Source: Apostichopus japonicus (lineage: Eukaryota > Echinodermata > Holothuroidea > Aspidochirotida > Stichopodidae). Taken from it: DNA of 64,000 bases. Under the pieces are notes generated by a model, which made no database searches, was not told the DNA's origin, and worked only from the letters and a program-made list of their open reading frames with translations. Shown in pieces: positions 25,602-38,579 of the stretch (the stretch's first letter is position 1; the number at the start of each line of letters is the position of its first letter). The stretch covers positions 19,144,501 through 19,208,500 of the forward strand of contig NC_092580.1 in assembly GCF_037975245.1 (NCBI RefSeq). Reading direction: 5' to 3'. Position numbers and translations under genes: made by a program.

Positions 25602-25724
25602 CTCCACGGCCCTTTTAATAGCAGCGCATAATGCCCAGTAACCGCTGTGCTTCTCGTTGAATTCAACTAAGTACCTCTTGTCGTTGCTTTCGCTCCAAAA
25701 GGAAAAGTTAAGTGTGTCAATCAT
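25602..25724 (-). pseudogene. QNG1-like exon fragment
   Basis: Minus-strand reading of 41 codons ending at a good donor (GAG then GTAAGT). It contains IDTLNFSFWSES and GYWALCAAIKRAVE, matching the signature 'VDTLNFSFWS ... GYWSLCAAINRAL' of queuosine 5'-phosphate N-glycosylase (QNG1, DUF2419). The ~40 residues that normally precede this motif are absent: upstream sequence is a palindrome interrupted by a MITE, with no acceptor AG in a usable place. The only first-exon candidate (9360-9497) lies downstream in transcription order, so the two cannot form one minus-strand transcript. Most likely a broken copy made with the segmental duplication, whose edge lies 15 bp past the donor. Confidence 0.7.
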
Positions 25725-25758
25725 AATTTTATAGAGAAGATTGTCGGCATGGTTGTAA

Positions 25759-26129
25759 CAGTGGCGTAGGAAGGTACTTTTGAGTGGGGGGGGGGGGGGG
25801 CTGAAGACTGATGGCCGGCCTTGGGGAGGGGTCTAAGGGGAGGGGGTGTCCCCTAACAATGGAATTTGTTTGCATTTCCAGGTGGCCTCAGATGCAATTT
25901 GGTGCAATATAGCACACTTCAACACCCACTCCATTTTGTAAATAATTTTGCATTTTCACCTGGCCTAAGATGTAATTTGGTGCTCCATATGAGATTTTTT
26001 TCTCATTTGGAAATGAAAAAGAGGTTTTCTGACTTGCGAAGCGGGGGGGGGGGGGCGGAATGATACTTCCGCCTCCATATTTTTCACTGGGGGGCTGGCG
26101 CCCCTAGCCCCCCGGTTCCTACGCCCTTG
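25759..26129. mobile_element. hAT-like MITE (G-rich family), full length
   Basis: Begins 'cagtggcgtaggaagg' and ends 'ttcctacgcccttg', flanked by a perfect 8-bp duplication, ggttgtaa (25751-25758 and 26130-26137). It interrupts one arm of a palindrome. Relatives are at 42201-42375 and 48974-49264. Confidence 0.85.
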
Positions 26130-26330
26130 GGTTGTAAAGTCAAAGCGATTTACTGATTTACTGACTACTGACTTTACAACCATGCCGACAATCTTCTTTA
26201 TAAAATAGTTTCAATTCCTGCTACTCCTTGTCACTTTCGCGGTGATCATGCACTGAAGAAGAGCTAGTTTTGCTCGAAAGCTCTGCAAATCCAAAACATT
26301 GGCTGTTTTACTTCCAATCACTTACCTAAT

Positions 26331-26526
<196 letters not shown>

Positions 26527-26529
26527 CAG

Positions 26530-29500
26530 CTTCCGGGCACTCCCCCACGTACCCCCATCATTAGATATATCATACCCCACCCACACCACATTTTGACATG
26601 TTCTACACATATTTCAAGATCGTGACATGCCATTGTACATACTAAAAAGGCATCAACATCAGCCCCCCCCCCCCCAACCACTTCACCCCAACGCCATTCT
26701 TCTATTTATTGTGTCTATTTTGCTTCACGTACAATAAAACACCTTCATATTGATGAACAGTTTCAAAATTGGACTATCCCTTTAACGTAATGAATATTCG
26801 GTTTACAATTTGCAGACGTTATTGATCGATTTCTGACAAACTCAATCGATTGATCAATAATTTATACGCGTTCTACAAATACTGACATCAAATTGACAAA
26901 AGTAAAATTTCCATATTTTATGATTTACTTATTCAGATAAAGGAGATAATATCTCATCTCTTTTATGCATAATTAATTTCTTTAGTCCAGTATAGCTCTT
27001 ATATTGAATGCATTCTTCCACCTGTAGCGTTAAAATGCATTTGCGAGTCCACTTGTAAATCTTGGTAAAGCCAAATTGGTCACCAAAATCAATTTACTTT
27101 CAGTTACCCTGAAGGATTTGTTTGCGTTATTGAAAATTTCATAACTTCATTTCGTCTCAAATCCGATCGAATATACCCGTTGTGCAATTTAAGCTAAAGA
27201 ATTCAGACCGGCGGACAATGTGATTGAGGAATTAACTTTATTATCACAGGCTGAAGGCGATGCCTACGAGGACTCTTCCCAAAAGCCGAAAGAGAACTTG
27301 TATTAGCATTTGTAGTGTGTTAGTATCATATTTGGTTTATAAAAAAGCATTTATTTGATATATTAGCTTAGAATTTTCCAAAGGTTTGCCTGTTTTATAA
27401 GTTGAATTATTTGGTGCATTAATCTTCCTAAATAAATAAATAAATACGTTAAACAGAAACTAAAATAACTTGTTCTATTTGTAATGTTGTTAATGTCTAT
27501 ACAGAATGTTGAGTTTTTGATTATTCATGACAACTTCGTTATTACCTCACTATGACATCATAACTTGTTTGACTGATGTGTTCTACTGAAAAACGTTATT
27601 TCCAACAGTGTCTTACCATTTCTAATTAGGCTTATTGTGCTAACCACGCACAAATGGAATTAGCATGCATTATAATTGTATTGAATTGGTTACACTTATT
27701 GCAAGGTATAGCCTACTGAACGGTATGGCTACGCTGTGTAGGGATAATTACTTATAACAGGGACCGCTGACAACTGGTATCTCAGTAGATTGAATATAAT
27801 TCTTTTAATCCGGGATGGTTCTAAGCAATGATACATTTGCACTTTTAAATTGAGTAATAACTATTTCTTGGTAGTGTTCTTCCGAAACAAACGACTCAGC
27901 AACAGACTCATTACTGTTCCCCACCTGTGTTTTTGCATAAGCAGTCTAGTAGTTACTCGAGGTTATGTCACGTGACCAGGATACAACAATACAACTACTA
28001 CTACGACGTTCGTGGTACTAAATCATCATAGTTGCAGGCCTTAAACTACGTCCCTCCTCCACCCCCCCCCCCCCGTGCAAACTCCCCCTCCCCCTCCACA
28101 CCATCTGATCCACTATCATGTGTGAAAAAAAACTTCACAGGACACGAGTAAGAACAGGCAGGGGCAGGATTGATAACTGAAAGTGGGGGGGGGGGGGGGT
28201 GGGGGGCTCTGGGAAGGTTCTAAGGGGAGGGAGTGTCGCCCCGAATTTTCAGATTAAAAAAATATGTAAATAGAAACCTAGATGTAACATCGTGCAAAAT
28301 GTATAGAATATTACCCAGTATATAATTTGTGTATTGGAAAATGTAATTATGTTATCTGCATACTTTAGAAGAGTTCCCAGATTTATTAAGCGACATGAAA
28401 AATGACAAACGGTCAATCTTATCGTTTCTAATATAGGGCTGGACTGCGCCCGTTGACACTCTCGTAGGTGGCGAACCGACTTATACCTTCTCCAAGACAA
28501 TAATATCAGTGTTTCTCTCAATGTTTAAATCAGCCAAGCTGGATAATCTTAAAGAGCATATGCCTATATGACACTGTCACATTGGTACTAAAGCAGTATT
28601 ATGCTTGTACTAGTTCGTTACGGATTTAAATAAGAATCGTCACAATGGGTCGATCTGTTTTATAGCCTATGTAATGACAATATAAGTAAATATAAAAGTA
28701 TCGCAGAGTTTTAAGTATTACTATTACATGACCAACCAAATTACCGACCGAAACGGATAAAAAAACCTCATGGTCTGTGGAAAAGTTGGGGGCGGGAGGG
28801 GGGTGCCCCTTGCCCTCTGCAATCTCGCCTACTGAAAAACATGGGGCAGAGGGGCCGCTTCCTCTTCCCGTTTTGAAAAATGTTGGTCAGGAATATCTTT
28901 TTCTGTCCCTCACTTCTTTTAACTATGAAATGCACACCATGGCAGTGCGAAATCGTTCAGCTGGATCCTGACCTTCTGATGATGTGTATGTCATACATAC
29001 ATCATAATACGCACGCATGCACGTCTAATTATCGACTTTTTCTAAAAATTTCGTACAGTTTATAAAAAGTAGAACTTTGGAAATAAAATACTCGAAATTT
29101 GTAGTGTCTCATCTGGATGTATGAATGCATCTACAAAACTAAACTAAACTTTTTTTTTGGTGAAGATTCCATACCCCACCGGTTTACACCCCAATCATTT
29201 TTGGTAGTATCACACACCATTGTAGACCTCCATATACGTTTAATAACACTTGAAGTACGGGTCGATTTGTGTGATTAGTGTCGTTGACTGATAATGGCTT
29301 CATTTTGTTACCCCTTGCAACAAAACTAACATATTACGTAAAACGCCCAAATGCATGGCAGACTACTTTATTCAACAATAAATGCAAAACAGATGTGTAT
29401 AACGTTTAGTGTGACTTTACAAATCGTAAAAACGTTCGACTTTAATAAATTATACAACGGGGAGGTAGTATTTGTTCTACTCTCCTTTTATATTTGTTTC

Positions 29501-30673
29501 CCTTTAAAATATATCTACATAAATTTCACCGTTTATCAACAGCTGGAACATTTATTTCTTGACAAATTTAACTTTGACAAAATATGGTAAATAACAAGTC
29601 AAGTCTCGTTAGAAAGGAATCTTTGGCAGCTTTATTATACCATTTTCATAAAGTCAAAATTTCTGTAACATGTCTTCTGCTAAATCTTCAATGCAAACTG
29701 TAACAGGAAAACAGTGAGAGGTTGAAGGGGGGGGGGGGTGATTGGGAGCCTTCTTTATAAGCGTTCTTATTATTTATCAGCACAGTATTGCTTTATCATT
29801 TATTCAAAATATACATCACAATGCACCATTTGACGTCCAACCTTTGACTTGGTTACGTGGGAGGACCCCCAGATCCCCCCTATACGGGAGTCGGAGCCAA
29901 CAACCTTAGGACCACACCCCTTCCTTGATAAAATTCTGGACCCACCTTTGTACCTTCCATAGAGGTTTATCCCCTAAAGATATATCATCCGGGGTAAAAT
30001 GACAACCCCACTCCTCCTTGCCACCCAGTGAAACATGCATGTGCAGGCCACATGGTTTTTCAATGTTCTTTCTACTTAATCTTTAATGTAAATTACAAGG
30101 GGAATATGTCCCTTGAACACGTTACATTTACTCATCACCTGTTACATTACTCCACCCATGTTGCCTAACTTGGAAAAGGCGTAAACACGTTTAGAAAGAT
30201 ATACGTGGTTTAAGCAATTCTCATAACATGTTAAACACGTAAAATTATTCATAAGATAAATAAAAAATCGTTACATTTTCTGTACAGCTGTTTTATGTTC
30301 TAAGATTGGTTAATATAAAAAAAATACATTAACTATTTGTGAGGGGTTTTCGTTAAGTTATGAAATTTCTAGCACAGCTGTCTCTAGCTGGCGTATGTAA
30401 AACTGTCTCATTTAAAATGTTAATTAAACTTTTATTTCCATTGTAAGATAAGGTAAAATTCTTTGAAACGAGAACATCTGTTGTAGATTAGAAAATCAGT
30501 TTGAACATATGATTTATGTTATGGTTATTACTGATCATGTAAAATATGAATATTTTATCATACAGATTCACCACAAACGATTCACTTCTACTCATACCTT
30601 AGATATCTGTGGACGTAGACAGAACTCAAGCGTTTGTTTTTTAATACAAGTTAACCAGCTGTAACTAAAAATC
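26530..30673. other. Non-coding stretch
   Basis: No supported exon. Contains poly-C/G runs (28066, 28187, 29728) and a G-rich fragment near 28180-28240 resembling the 'ggttctaaggggaggg' part of the MITE family at 25759. AT-rich otherwise. Confidence 0.5.
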
Positions 30674-33600
30674 ATGTCTTCCAAACTATTTAGTAGTGTT
30701 TGTCTGCTATTTGTGTTATTGGCGTTCCAAGGAACGCTCGGTAGACCTTTGAAGGAGGAGCGAAAACTAATTCTAAAACGAGATCCGGTAAGTGTTTGCC
30801 ATTCATTCAGCTATGATATGTTTTGATTTTCTACCCCATTTTGTAAAAGGAAAAAAAAATACAATAGGTATGATGAGGCAATGATTGTTTTCAATGTCAT
30901 CATCAAAGAAACGTATATTCCACTCTTAAAACATATATAACGAAAGGAAACCAAAAGGAATAAACCACCATGATGTTAACAACTTAAAACAGTATATTCG
31001 TTCTCTTAATCTTCATACCATTTGATTAATAAATGTGTTCTGTTTAAACGTTAACATAGTTCGCATCAATGACATCATGGAATGACAGTTTTGATTCAGC
31101 CTGTTGGTGAAGAACGGTTTTACGTTCAGTACCTTTGTTTTCTTTCGTTGCTAATTTCATCGTCCTGTGTTTGGATTTCTGGTGCCCCCGCATGTTTTAT
31201 GAACACCATATGTGTCTTTTAATACGCTTTTAATGCATGGGATAAAATACCAAAAAAGGCTGGGGTCACTGGGTAAGGAGTAAATTTGACCACTTCATAT
31301 AATTGAAAACATCGTCGTTATTTAAGATAATTCAGACCACCGCCTATATGTCCCTTCCCACTGTGACACCCTTTGATAAGATGAGGTGTCTTTTCGAAGA
31401 ATTAATTGCTCCGTTGACTTAGACACTAAACTTCGCCACATTCCAACGTCGCTAGAGCATAGAGAGAAATTTCAACCCATCATAAATATAACAGCTGATG
31501 ACGTGAACTATTATGACACCCGTAAATTTACCAAACATGAGCTTTCAGATAATAAGCTAGACTGAGATGTAAGTGTAGCTTAGGACTCCCAAACCCATGC
31601 GTCAGCTCTCGTTACGAAATCTTCCGGATTTCGTCCTATCGAAAAGTACCTTATTTAGCAGTAGTTGTTTATTTCATCCTCTTCATCATGCAAAATAATG
31701 ATAATGTTAACTGAAACATGTAAAAAATTAACTTCAGTATAACACCGCTATATTTGATATTCTAACGTTTAAAGTAGTCTTTCGACATCATATTCAAGTC
31801 CAAGCATGTAGTATGTCAGCGTTTTAGTTCCACCTCAACGACTGGTGCCGTTACTCCAAGCCTTCACAAACTAGACTGATGATAATGTGACGCGCTAGTA
31901 TAACACAGGACTAGTACTAACTGATGGTACCGATGCCAATCTGCCGTCGATGCCCCTACCACCTGTCGTAGTGCCCTGAAAATTAGCCCTTAACTGCCGT
32001 GCCTCTTTCATGAAGTTTCCGTTTGCGATGTGATCATTATTTCGGTCAGGGCTCAAGATTTGTCTGAAGCTCCATCGGTATTGTCTCCGGAAAACAGCTA
32101 TTAAGCAACTGCTGGAAACGATCCAATGAACCATTCCTAATTTCTGTTATTCTGTACTTGATTTCCTCCATGTGGGGAAAAATGCCTTGGTGCCCATCAA
32201 TTCTTTGGAAAGTCCTTGGTGTCCTTTTGAAAGATGAAAAATTACAGTGGTATGTGTAATTTCAACGAAGACCCGTAACAATGTCTAACTTTCCCTAATT
32301 CTTTCACGGACTTCCAGTGTAATACATGTGAAAAACATAAACTGAAACGGCAACAAGTACGTGTCCAGTCACAAAGAATGGACTTTCTGTAGAATGTTGG
32401 GCCCTTTAACATCCGCCCATCCAAATTGTTACCTTTTCCGAATAACAAGTCCGTTGGTCAAATTTTATCTTGACCGAATACGGCACATATTCAATTGATC
32501 TTTCTGTGATTTTTGTTCCTCTCAGAGTTCCTATCCTGTTCTAACAAACAGTGATCAAGTTCCGGAAACGGTAGACAAGACCAACGAGAAAAAGGAAGCA
32601 GAAAACGACGAAGACGAAGGTACATTTGCCGAAGAACTTCGACAAACAAAGGCAGACGGAAAAGAAGTTGATGATTCATCTCATGATATCGAAGAATATG
32701 TAACGAATGTCGAGGAAGAGAAAAAAGAAAACGATGGACATGAAGACGTATTTGACGAAGAACCCCGACAAACAAAGGAAGACGGAAAACAAGCTGATAA
32801 ATCATCTTATGATATCGAAGAAGAAGTAACGAATGTCGAGGAAGAGAGAAAAGAAAACGATGAAGACGTATTTGACGAAGAGCCGCGACAAACAAAGGAA
32901 GACGGAAAACAAGCTGATGAATCATCTTATGATTTCGAAGAAGAATATGCAACGAATGTCGAGGAAGAGAGAGAAGAAAACGATGAAGACGTATTTGACG
33001 AAGAGCCGCGACAAACAAAGGAAGACGGAAAACAAGCTGATGAATCATCTTATGATTTCGAAGAAGAATATGCAACGAATGTCGAGGAAGAGAGAGAAGA
33101 AAACGATGAAGACGTATTTGACGAAGAGCCGCGACAAACAAAGGAAGACGGAAAACAAGCTGATGAATCATCTTATGATTTCGAAGAAGAATATGCAACG
33201 AATGTCGAGGAAGAGAGAGAAGAAAACGATGAAGACGTATTTGACGAAGAGCCGCGACAAACAAAGGAAGACGAAAAACAAGCTGATGAATCATCTTATG
33301 ATTTCGAAGAAGAATATGCAACGAATGTCGAGGAAGAGAGAGAAGAAAACGATGAAGACGTATTTGACGAAGAGCCGCGACAAACAAAGGAAGACGGAAA
33401 ACAAGCTGATGAATCATCTTATGATTTCGAAGAAGAATATGCAACGAATGTCGAGGAAGAGAGAGAAGAAAACGATGAAGACGTATTTGACGAAGAGCCG
33501 CGACAAACAAAGGAAGACGGAAAACAAGCTGATGAATCATCTTATGATTTCGAAGAAGAATATGCAACGAATGTCGAGGAAGAGAGAGAAGAAAACGATG

Positions 33601-34553
33601 AAGACGTATTTGACGAAGAGCCGCGACAAACAAAGGAAGACGAAAAACAAGCTGATGAATCATCTTATGATTTCGAAGAAGAATATGCTACGAATGTCGA
33701 GGAAGAGAGAGAAGAAAACGATGAAGACGTATTTGACGAAGAGCCGCGACAAACAAAGGAAGACGGAAAACAAGCTGATGAATCATCTTATGATTTCGAA
33801 GAAGAATATGCAACGAATGTCGAGGAAGAGAGAGAAGAAAACGATGAAGACGTATTTGACGAAGAGCCGCGACAAACAAAGGAAGACGGAAAACAAGCTG
33901 ATGAATCATCTTATGATTTCGAAGAAGAATATGCAACGAATGTCGAGGAAGAAAGAGAAGAAAACGATGAAGACGTATTTGACGAAGAGCCGCGACAAAC
34001 AAAGGAAGACGGAAAACAAGCTGATGAATCATCTTATGATTTCGAAGAAGAATATGCTACGAATGTCGAGGAAGAGAGAGAAGAAAACGATGAAGACGTA
34101 TTTGACGAAGAGCCGCGACAAACAAAGGAAGACGGAAAACAAGCTGATGAATCATCTTATGATTTCGAAGAAGAATATGTAACGAATGTCGAGGAAGAGA
34201 GAGAAGAAAACGATGAAGACGTATTTGACGAAGAGCCGCGACAAACAAAGGAAGACGGAAAACAAGCTGATGAATCATCTTATGATTTCGAAGAAGAATA
34301 TGCAACGAATGTCGAGGAAGAAAGAGAAGAAAACGATGAAGACGTATTTGACGAAGAGCCGCGACAAACAAAGGAAGACGGAAAACAAGCTGATGGATCA
34401 TCTTATGATTTCGAAGAAGAATATGCAACGAATGTCGAGGAAGAAAGAGAAGAAAACGATGAAGACGTATTTGACGAAGAGCAGCGACAAACGAATAAAG
34501 AAGGAGATGTATCGCCATATGATATCGAGGATGAAGCAACAAATGACGAGTAA
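30674..34553 (+). CDS. Secreted acidic protein with 16 tandem ~41-aa repeats
   Basis: Two exons in phase 0. Exon 1 (30674-30787, 38 codons) encodes a signal peptide (LLFVLLAFQGTLG) then RPLKEERKLILKRDP before GTAAGT. Exon 2 (32526-34553, stop TAA) follows the acceptor ttcctctcag. The total is 713 aa. Exon 2 is one continuous frame without a methionine. Sixteen RQT anchors mark the repeats: two divergent first units (42 and 40 aa), then a core of 41-aa (123-bp) units nearly identical in DNA, then a diverged end. The unit reads EDGKQADESSYDFEEEY, then ATNVEEEREENDEDVFDEE, then PRQTK. It is very acidic, cysteine-free in the repeats and probably disordered. No family recognised; a secreted matrix, mucus or mineral/metal-binding protein, or a peptide precursor, are possibilities only. 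Confidence 0.85.
32623..34500 (+). repeat. Coding 123-bp tandem repeat
   Basis: Anchor 'cgacaaac' recurs every 123 bp from 32886 to 34485, after two earlier copies at 32640 and 32766. Because 123 is a multiple of three, wrong frames on both strands also stay open. A gga-to-gaa variant recurs three units apart (near 33270 and 33640), suggesting block duplication. Confidence 0.95.
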
Positions 34554-36880
34554 GATACTGCAAACGGTAAACACAACGGAGGTGAATTTACATATTAGAT
34601 GTATGTCTCCGCTATGTATATGCTCCTAAGTTGTGAGTTTTAACCGTATAATAGACAGTTGTACGGTTTTCCGAAGAATTGGATTTAATGCTTTATTGCT
34701 CCTTTCGCAAAACTCTGCAGTTTATGTGACCTCGTTCACTTTTCCTTGGGAGATTTTATCTGGATTAAATAATATTATAAGTTTAAAGTAGACCTATATC
34801 ATATTTTTACTTAAATTGTAGGCTTTAGCTGCTAATTAATCTTTCTATAAAGGATCTGTTTGATAGATTTAGTATATGGAAAAGGGCAGTTTTCAGGGCA
34901 CTTTTTAAACGTTCTCCCTATGTCCCCATTCCCCTCAACCCCATTGATGTAATCTCTTCAATCGGTGACGGTAATATTCTTTCATAAATGAATTGCTCTA
35001 AATCGTAATTGGTACATTTTTAATTTATATCTAAGCACTGGTATCGGTAGTAGATTTCTTCTACAATGCCTGAGTACGAGTGCTTATCCATGTCGTCCGA
35101 ATTACAGGCAAAATCAAGCTATAACAAGATTACGATTACAGAGACAAGTCTGGTCATGTGACATCATGCATGGTGCAGTATCATGATTCCCAAAAAGAAC
35201 TAGATACTATACACATGTTTGGTGGCAGGCGGTGGGTTGGTGGTGGGGGTGGGGGATTGTAAAGTGTCGGTGTGAATACATCTTGCAGTTTTCGCTTTAT
35301 CTATTTTTGCGGTTGTAAAGGTTACGGCTTTATTGCTTATATTTTGCACTTCACAGCTTGTCAATCTTTTTGCCAACTCTATCAGTAATATATTTATTAA
35401 TTCCCTTCTTTTATGTGTCTTAGTAGTCATTACCAGCAACATCGCTTTAACAAACAAAGAAAAATGTTAGTCCAATAGACCCCAAATTAATCAAATAAAA
35501 AAACATCCCAATATCTTTGGTCCTCGAAGTTGGACTGCATGGTTAGTTTTTAATTGCACGTGAAATATTTATCATGAAAATTCCTAACCACATTATTAGC
35601 AAAGCTAGGCTTAATTGTAAGTTAAAAATCCAACAGAAAATACATTTCCACAAACAACGGGAGGTATATCCTTCGCATGTATCCTTCAAAAGGAAAACAA
35701 TTTCAATCAGTGTGGATATGTCCTAGCGGGGACCGGAATGCTAATTTCATACGAACAGTCATTTAAATTTTACTTTTCTGTAAAACAATACATTTATTTG
35801 ATAACATTTCTGAAAACGAACAACTGGTCATAGAATAGCATATAAGAGCCATTCCCAGATTAATATGTAGTAATTGAAATGAAAAGCAAAGACAAAATTA
35901 AAAAAAAAAAATGGTTAATTTTAGAATATAGAAATGATTTCTTTGACAGCAGAAACACAAATGTCATTTCCAGCCACATGGGATTTTAGTTTGAAATAGA
36001 GTCGAAATAATTATGAAAATCAACACAAAAATTCACCAAATCACAGAAGATCAACATTGGCTTCCTTCATATTCTCCTACTACATCAGAAGTGTGCATAT
36101 TTGACCATTGTACTCAAACATGGTGATGTCAGACAATATTATTATAAACCGTTATATGCATACAGGATGGAAAATCGAGGTAAAATATCTAATATATTTT
36201 CGATGTTGGTATTCATGTCGTCGTTTTTTTGCTGAACTTTGCTGGACAAAAATAAACTATAAATATGTATTAATACACGCAAACAATCATCTCGCACCCC
36301 TAACCTACGTTTGCATGAGCCCAAAATCAAATAATATATTATATTTTGTTTAATTTACCCCAAAACTCGTCCGATGCGACCCTCCCCTTCTCCCCGTCCA
36401 GTTTGGAACAATGCACATATGGGTTAACAAAATTAAGCTTGCATCTTGTTTAAAGTACCACATAAGAAGTGATTTAGAACAGCGGGCCCTCCTCCCAAGG
36501 ATTTGCCCTGTAACGTTATTTATTTATATATACATATATTCCTTTGAATAATCGAATCCTTATAACTGCGTGTATTTGAACGCCCCGAAAGCTTCTCTTC
36601 GCTTTAGTACTGTTTGCCAACGGAGCTGTATTATCCAATCAACTGCAAGTCTCTCCTGTGACGTAGCCATCGTATCATCACTAATTATATGTAAACATGA
36701 GTTCGTAGGGAAATGCACTAAGCACAGCAGTACTTTTCAAGAAAAGTCTACATAGACTCTGGACAGGAACCCAAACTAGTTAACTGATCCACTCTCAATC
36801 CCTGCAGTCTTCTTCCATCGTCGAGACTATAGTGTCATGATCGTCAAATGTGTATAACCATGGGGCTAAAAACAAGACCG
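34554..36880. other. Non-coding stretch after the acidic repeat gene
   Basis: Contains a possible poly(A) signal ATTAAA near 34763. No other gene or repeat supported. Confidence 0.5.
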
Positions 36881-36884
36881 TGGC

Positions 36885-37545
36885 TATTCTTTGGACCAGG
36901 AGTAACAATTATTTATCAACTATTCTTACGACATCGGCGAATTTCCGGTTTCGCACGAGCAGTAAAGTAAATAAAGCAACTGCGCATGCAGTAGGGGTAA
37001 CCCTAACCCTAAACCAGGGTTGTCCAACCTTTTGCAGAGGAGGGCCACATGGAATGATTATGATGAAGGAGGGGGCCGCATGAACCCCACGCTCGATTTT
37101 TCGATTTTTTGCCCGGAGCCCAAGGCAAAAAAATGTGAGCACTGCGCACGGAGCGCACTGATTTATTTTCCTTCCTGATAGAACAGATGAATAAAGTCCA
37201 GCCGCCCCCCCCTCCCCTCCGCTGAGAGAGTGTCACACAAACTGACCTGTATGCAGTTTTTTGGACCCAGAAGGTTCGAATGATTGATTCTATAGCTTCA
37301 AATTGTTATCAATAAACCTGCTCACTAAAATTTCGCACCGTAGAGCACCTCTGGCGGGCCGGACGCAACCCTGCGGCGGGCCGGACTGTGGCCCGCGGGC
37401 CGTAGGTTGGACAACCCTGTCCTAAACCCTAACCGGAAATTATTGTTACTCCTGGTCGTAAAAATAGCCACGTTAAAGCAACTGCGCATGCGTAACCGGA
37501 AATTATTGTTACTCCTAGTTGTAAAAATAGCCACTTTGTAAGAAC
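36885..37545. repeat. Short inverted and direct repeats around a MITE
   Basis: The unit 'aaccggaaattattgttact', ending in an atagccac motif, occurs at about 37430 and 37493. A related inverted stretch is at about 36887. The hAT-like element at 37015 sits between them. Confidence 0.6.
37015..37419. mobile_element. hAT-like MITE inserted in CCCTAA-type sequence
   Basis: Ends 'cagggttgtccaacct' and 'aggttggacaaccctg' are perfect 16-bp inverted repeats. Flanks ccctaaac and tcctaaac are an 8-bp target duplication with one mismatch. The flank itself is 'taaccctaaccctaaac', a short telomere-like run. Confidence 0.88.
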
Positions 37546-37923
37546 AAAGCTCCATGGATAACCAGTCCATTAGAAAGAAAATAGATACTACGTAAATACG
37601 CATACTTGTATACGGGTGCGTAGTTTGTTTCGAGGACTTCTCTCTACGGAAGAAAATCTATTTAACTTAACTATCGCAAATAAAGTGAATACACTGAAGT
37701 TAGGCCTACATCTAATTATATAGGAGATATTGCATGTAAGTTGCATCCACAAAAGTGAAGCTCGAGCTATTTCATAACTGGCTAACTATTCGATCGGTTT
37801 GATTTATGATAAAGGAATACAGGTCAGATATAGTATGTGCTAGCTCAGGCTAAAGACGACGTTACCCAAGGATGTTCTTTAACGCCGTAACATATCGCTG
37901 ACATTGCCACACTAATGTCACGT

Positions 37924-38579
37924 CAAGGGCGGCGGAACCGGGGGGCACAGGGGGCAGGTGCCCCCCACTTTTCCTCAGGTTAAAAATGTGCCCTTTTTCT
38001 ACATAAAAATTGAGGTGTCTCAAGTTAGCAAGAGGCCAGGGAACCAGAATGAACACTCGGGAAGGGCCGTTTCCGGCCATCTGAGGGGTTTGTAAAACCA
38101 AAAATTTTCTTGTACGCTCCGCGCCAACCGATTGTGGCGCTCCGCTCAGATAGTCGTGCATACAACTTTGCAAATCCTGGCTACGCCCCTGACTTTTTAA
38201 TGAGTTTCTGTGGGTCAAACTCAAAGCTATTTCGAATGGAAATTTTTTTAAAGATATTAACAAGAAATAAACTCTAATTCGGAAGATTCCTACATTAGCA
38301 ACTTGCATGATTTCACCTCATTTTGTCTCAAAAGAAAACTTGTTCCTTGTTTCCCAATTTGCACATTGGATATTACAGTGCTAGTATGCATATTTTCCTT
38401 CGGGGGGGGGGGGGGGGGGTGGGCGTTGATGGAGTGATGTGTATACGTAAATAAGATAATACAATAAGAGTTATAAAGGGTACTAAATATAAGGCTGCAT
38501 CAGTCCAATCGAATTTCTGCAAAGTGCCCTTTAATGTCGGTGCCCCCCCCCCCAGATTAAAGTGCTTCCGCCGCCCTTG
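37924..38579. mobile_element. hAT-like MITE (656 bp)
   Basis: Ends 'caagggcggcggaa' and 'ttccgccgcccttg' are perfect inverted repeats. Flanked by a perfect 8-bp duplication, tgtcacgt (37916-37923 and 38580-38587). The 'ttcttgtacgctccgcgcca' stretch inside is shared with the MITE at 5453/23543. The 148-aa minus-strand ORF here is not credible. Confidence 0.9.

Noticed and set aside
26252-26280. Hammerhead-ribozyme-like core (ctgaaga ... gctcgaaa)
   Set aside because: The stem II pairing has an extra base and I could not find consistent stems I and III; it may be a remnant of a retroelement 3' end, but the evidence is too weak.
28249-28521. 90-aa minus-strand ORF
   Set aside because: No domain motif I can defend; adjoins MITE-like G-rich sequence. 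Possibly transposon debris.
32491-33663. 390-aa minus-strand ORF with hydrophobic repeats
   Set aside because: Antisense shadow of the same 123-bp repeat. The minus strand shows no supporting start or splice context.
32833-34182. 449-aa plus-strand ORF of MSRKREKKTMK-type repeats
   Set aside because: Shadow of the acidic frame: the 123-bp repeat keeps any stop-free frame open. The acidic frame alone links to a signal-peptide exon and ends cleanly.
36990-37014. Interstitial telomere
   Set aside because: Only two to three CCCTAA units; too short to call a telomeric fusion or repeat array.
37862-38308. 148-aa minus-strand ORF
   Set aside because: Lies wholly inside a MITE with inverted ends and an 8-bp duplication; no transposase motif.
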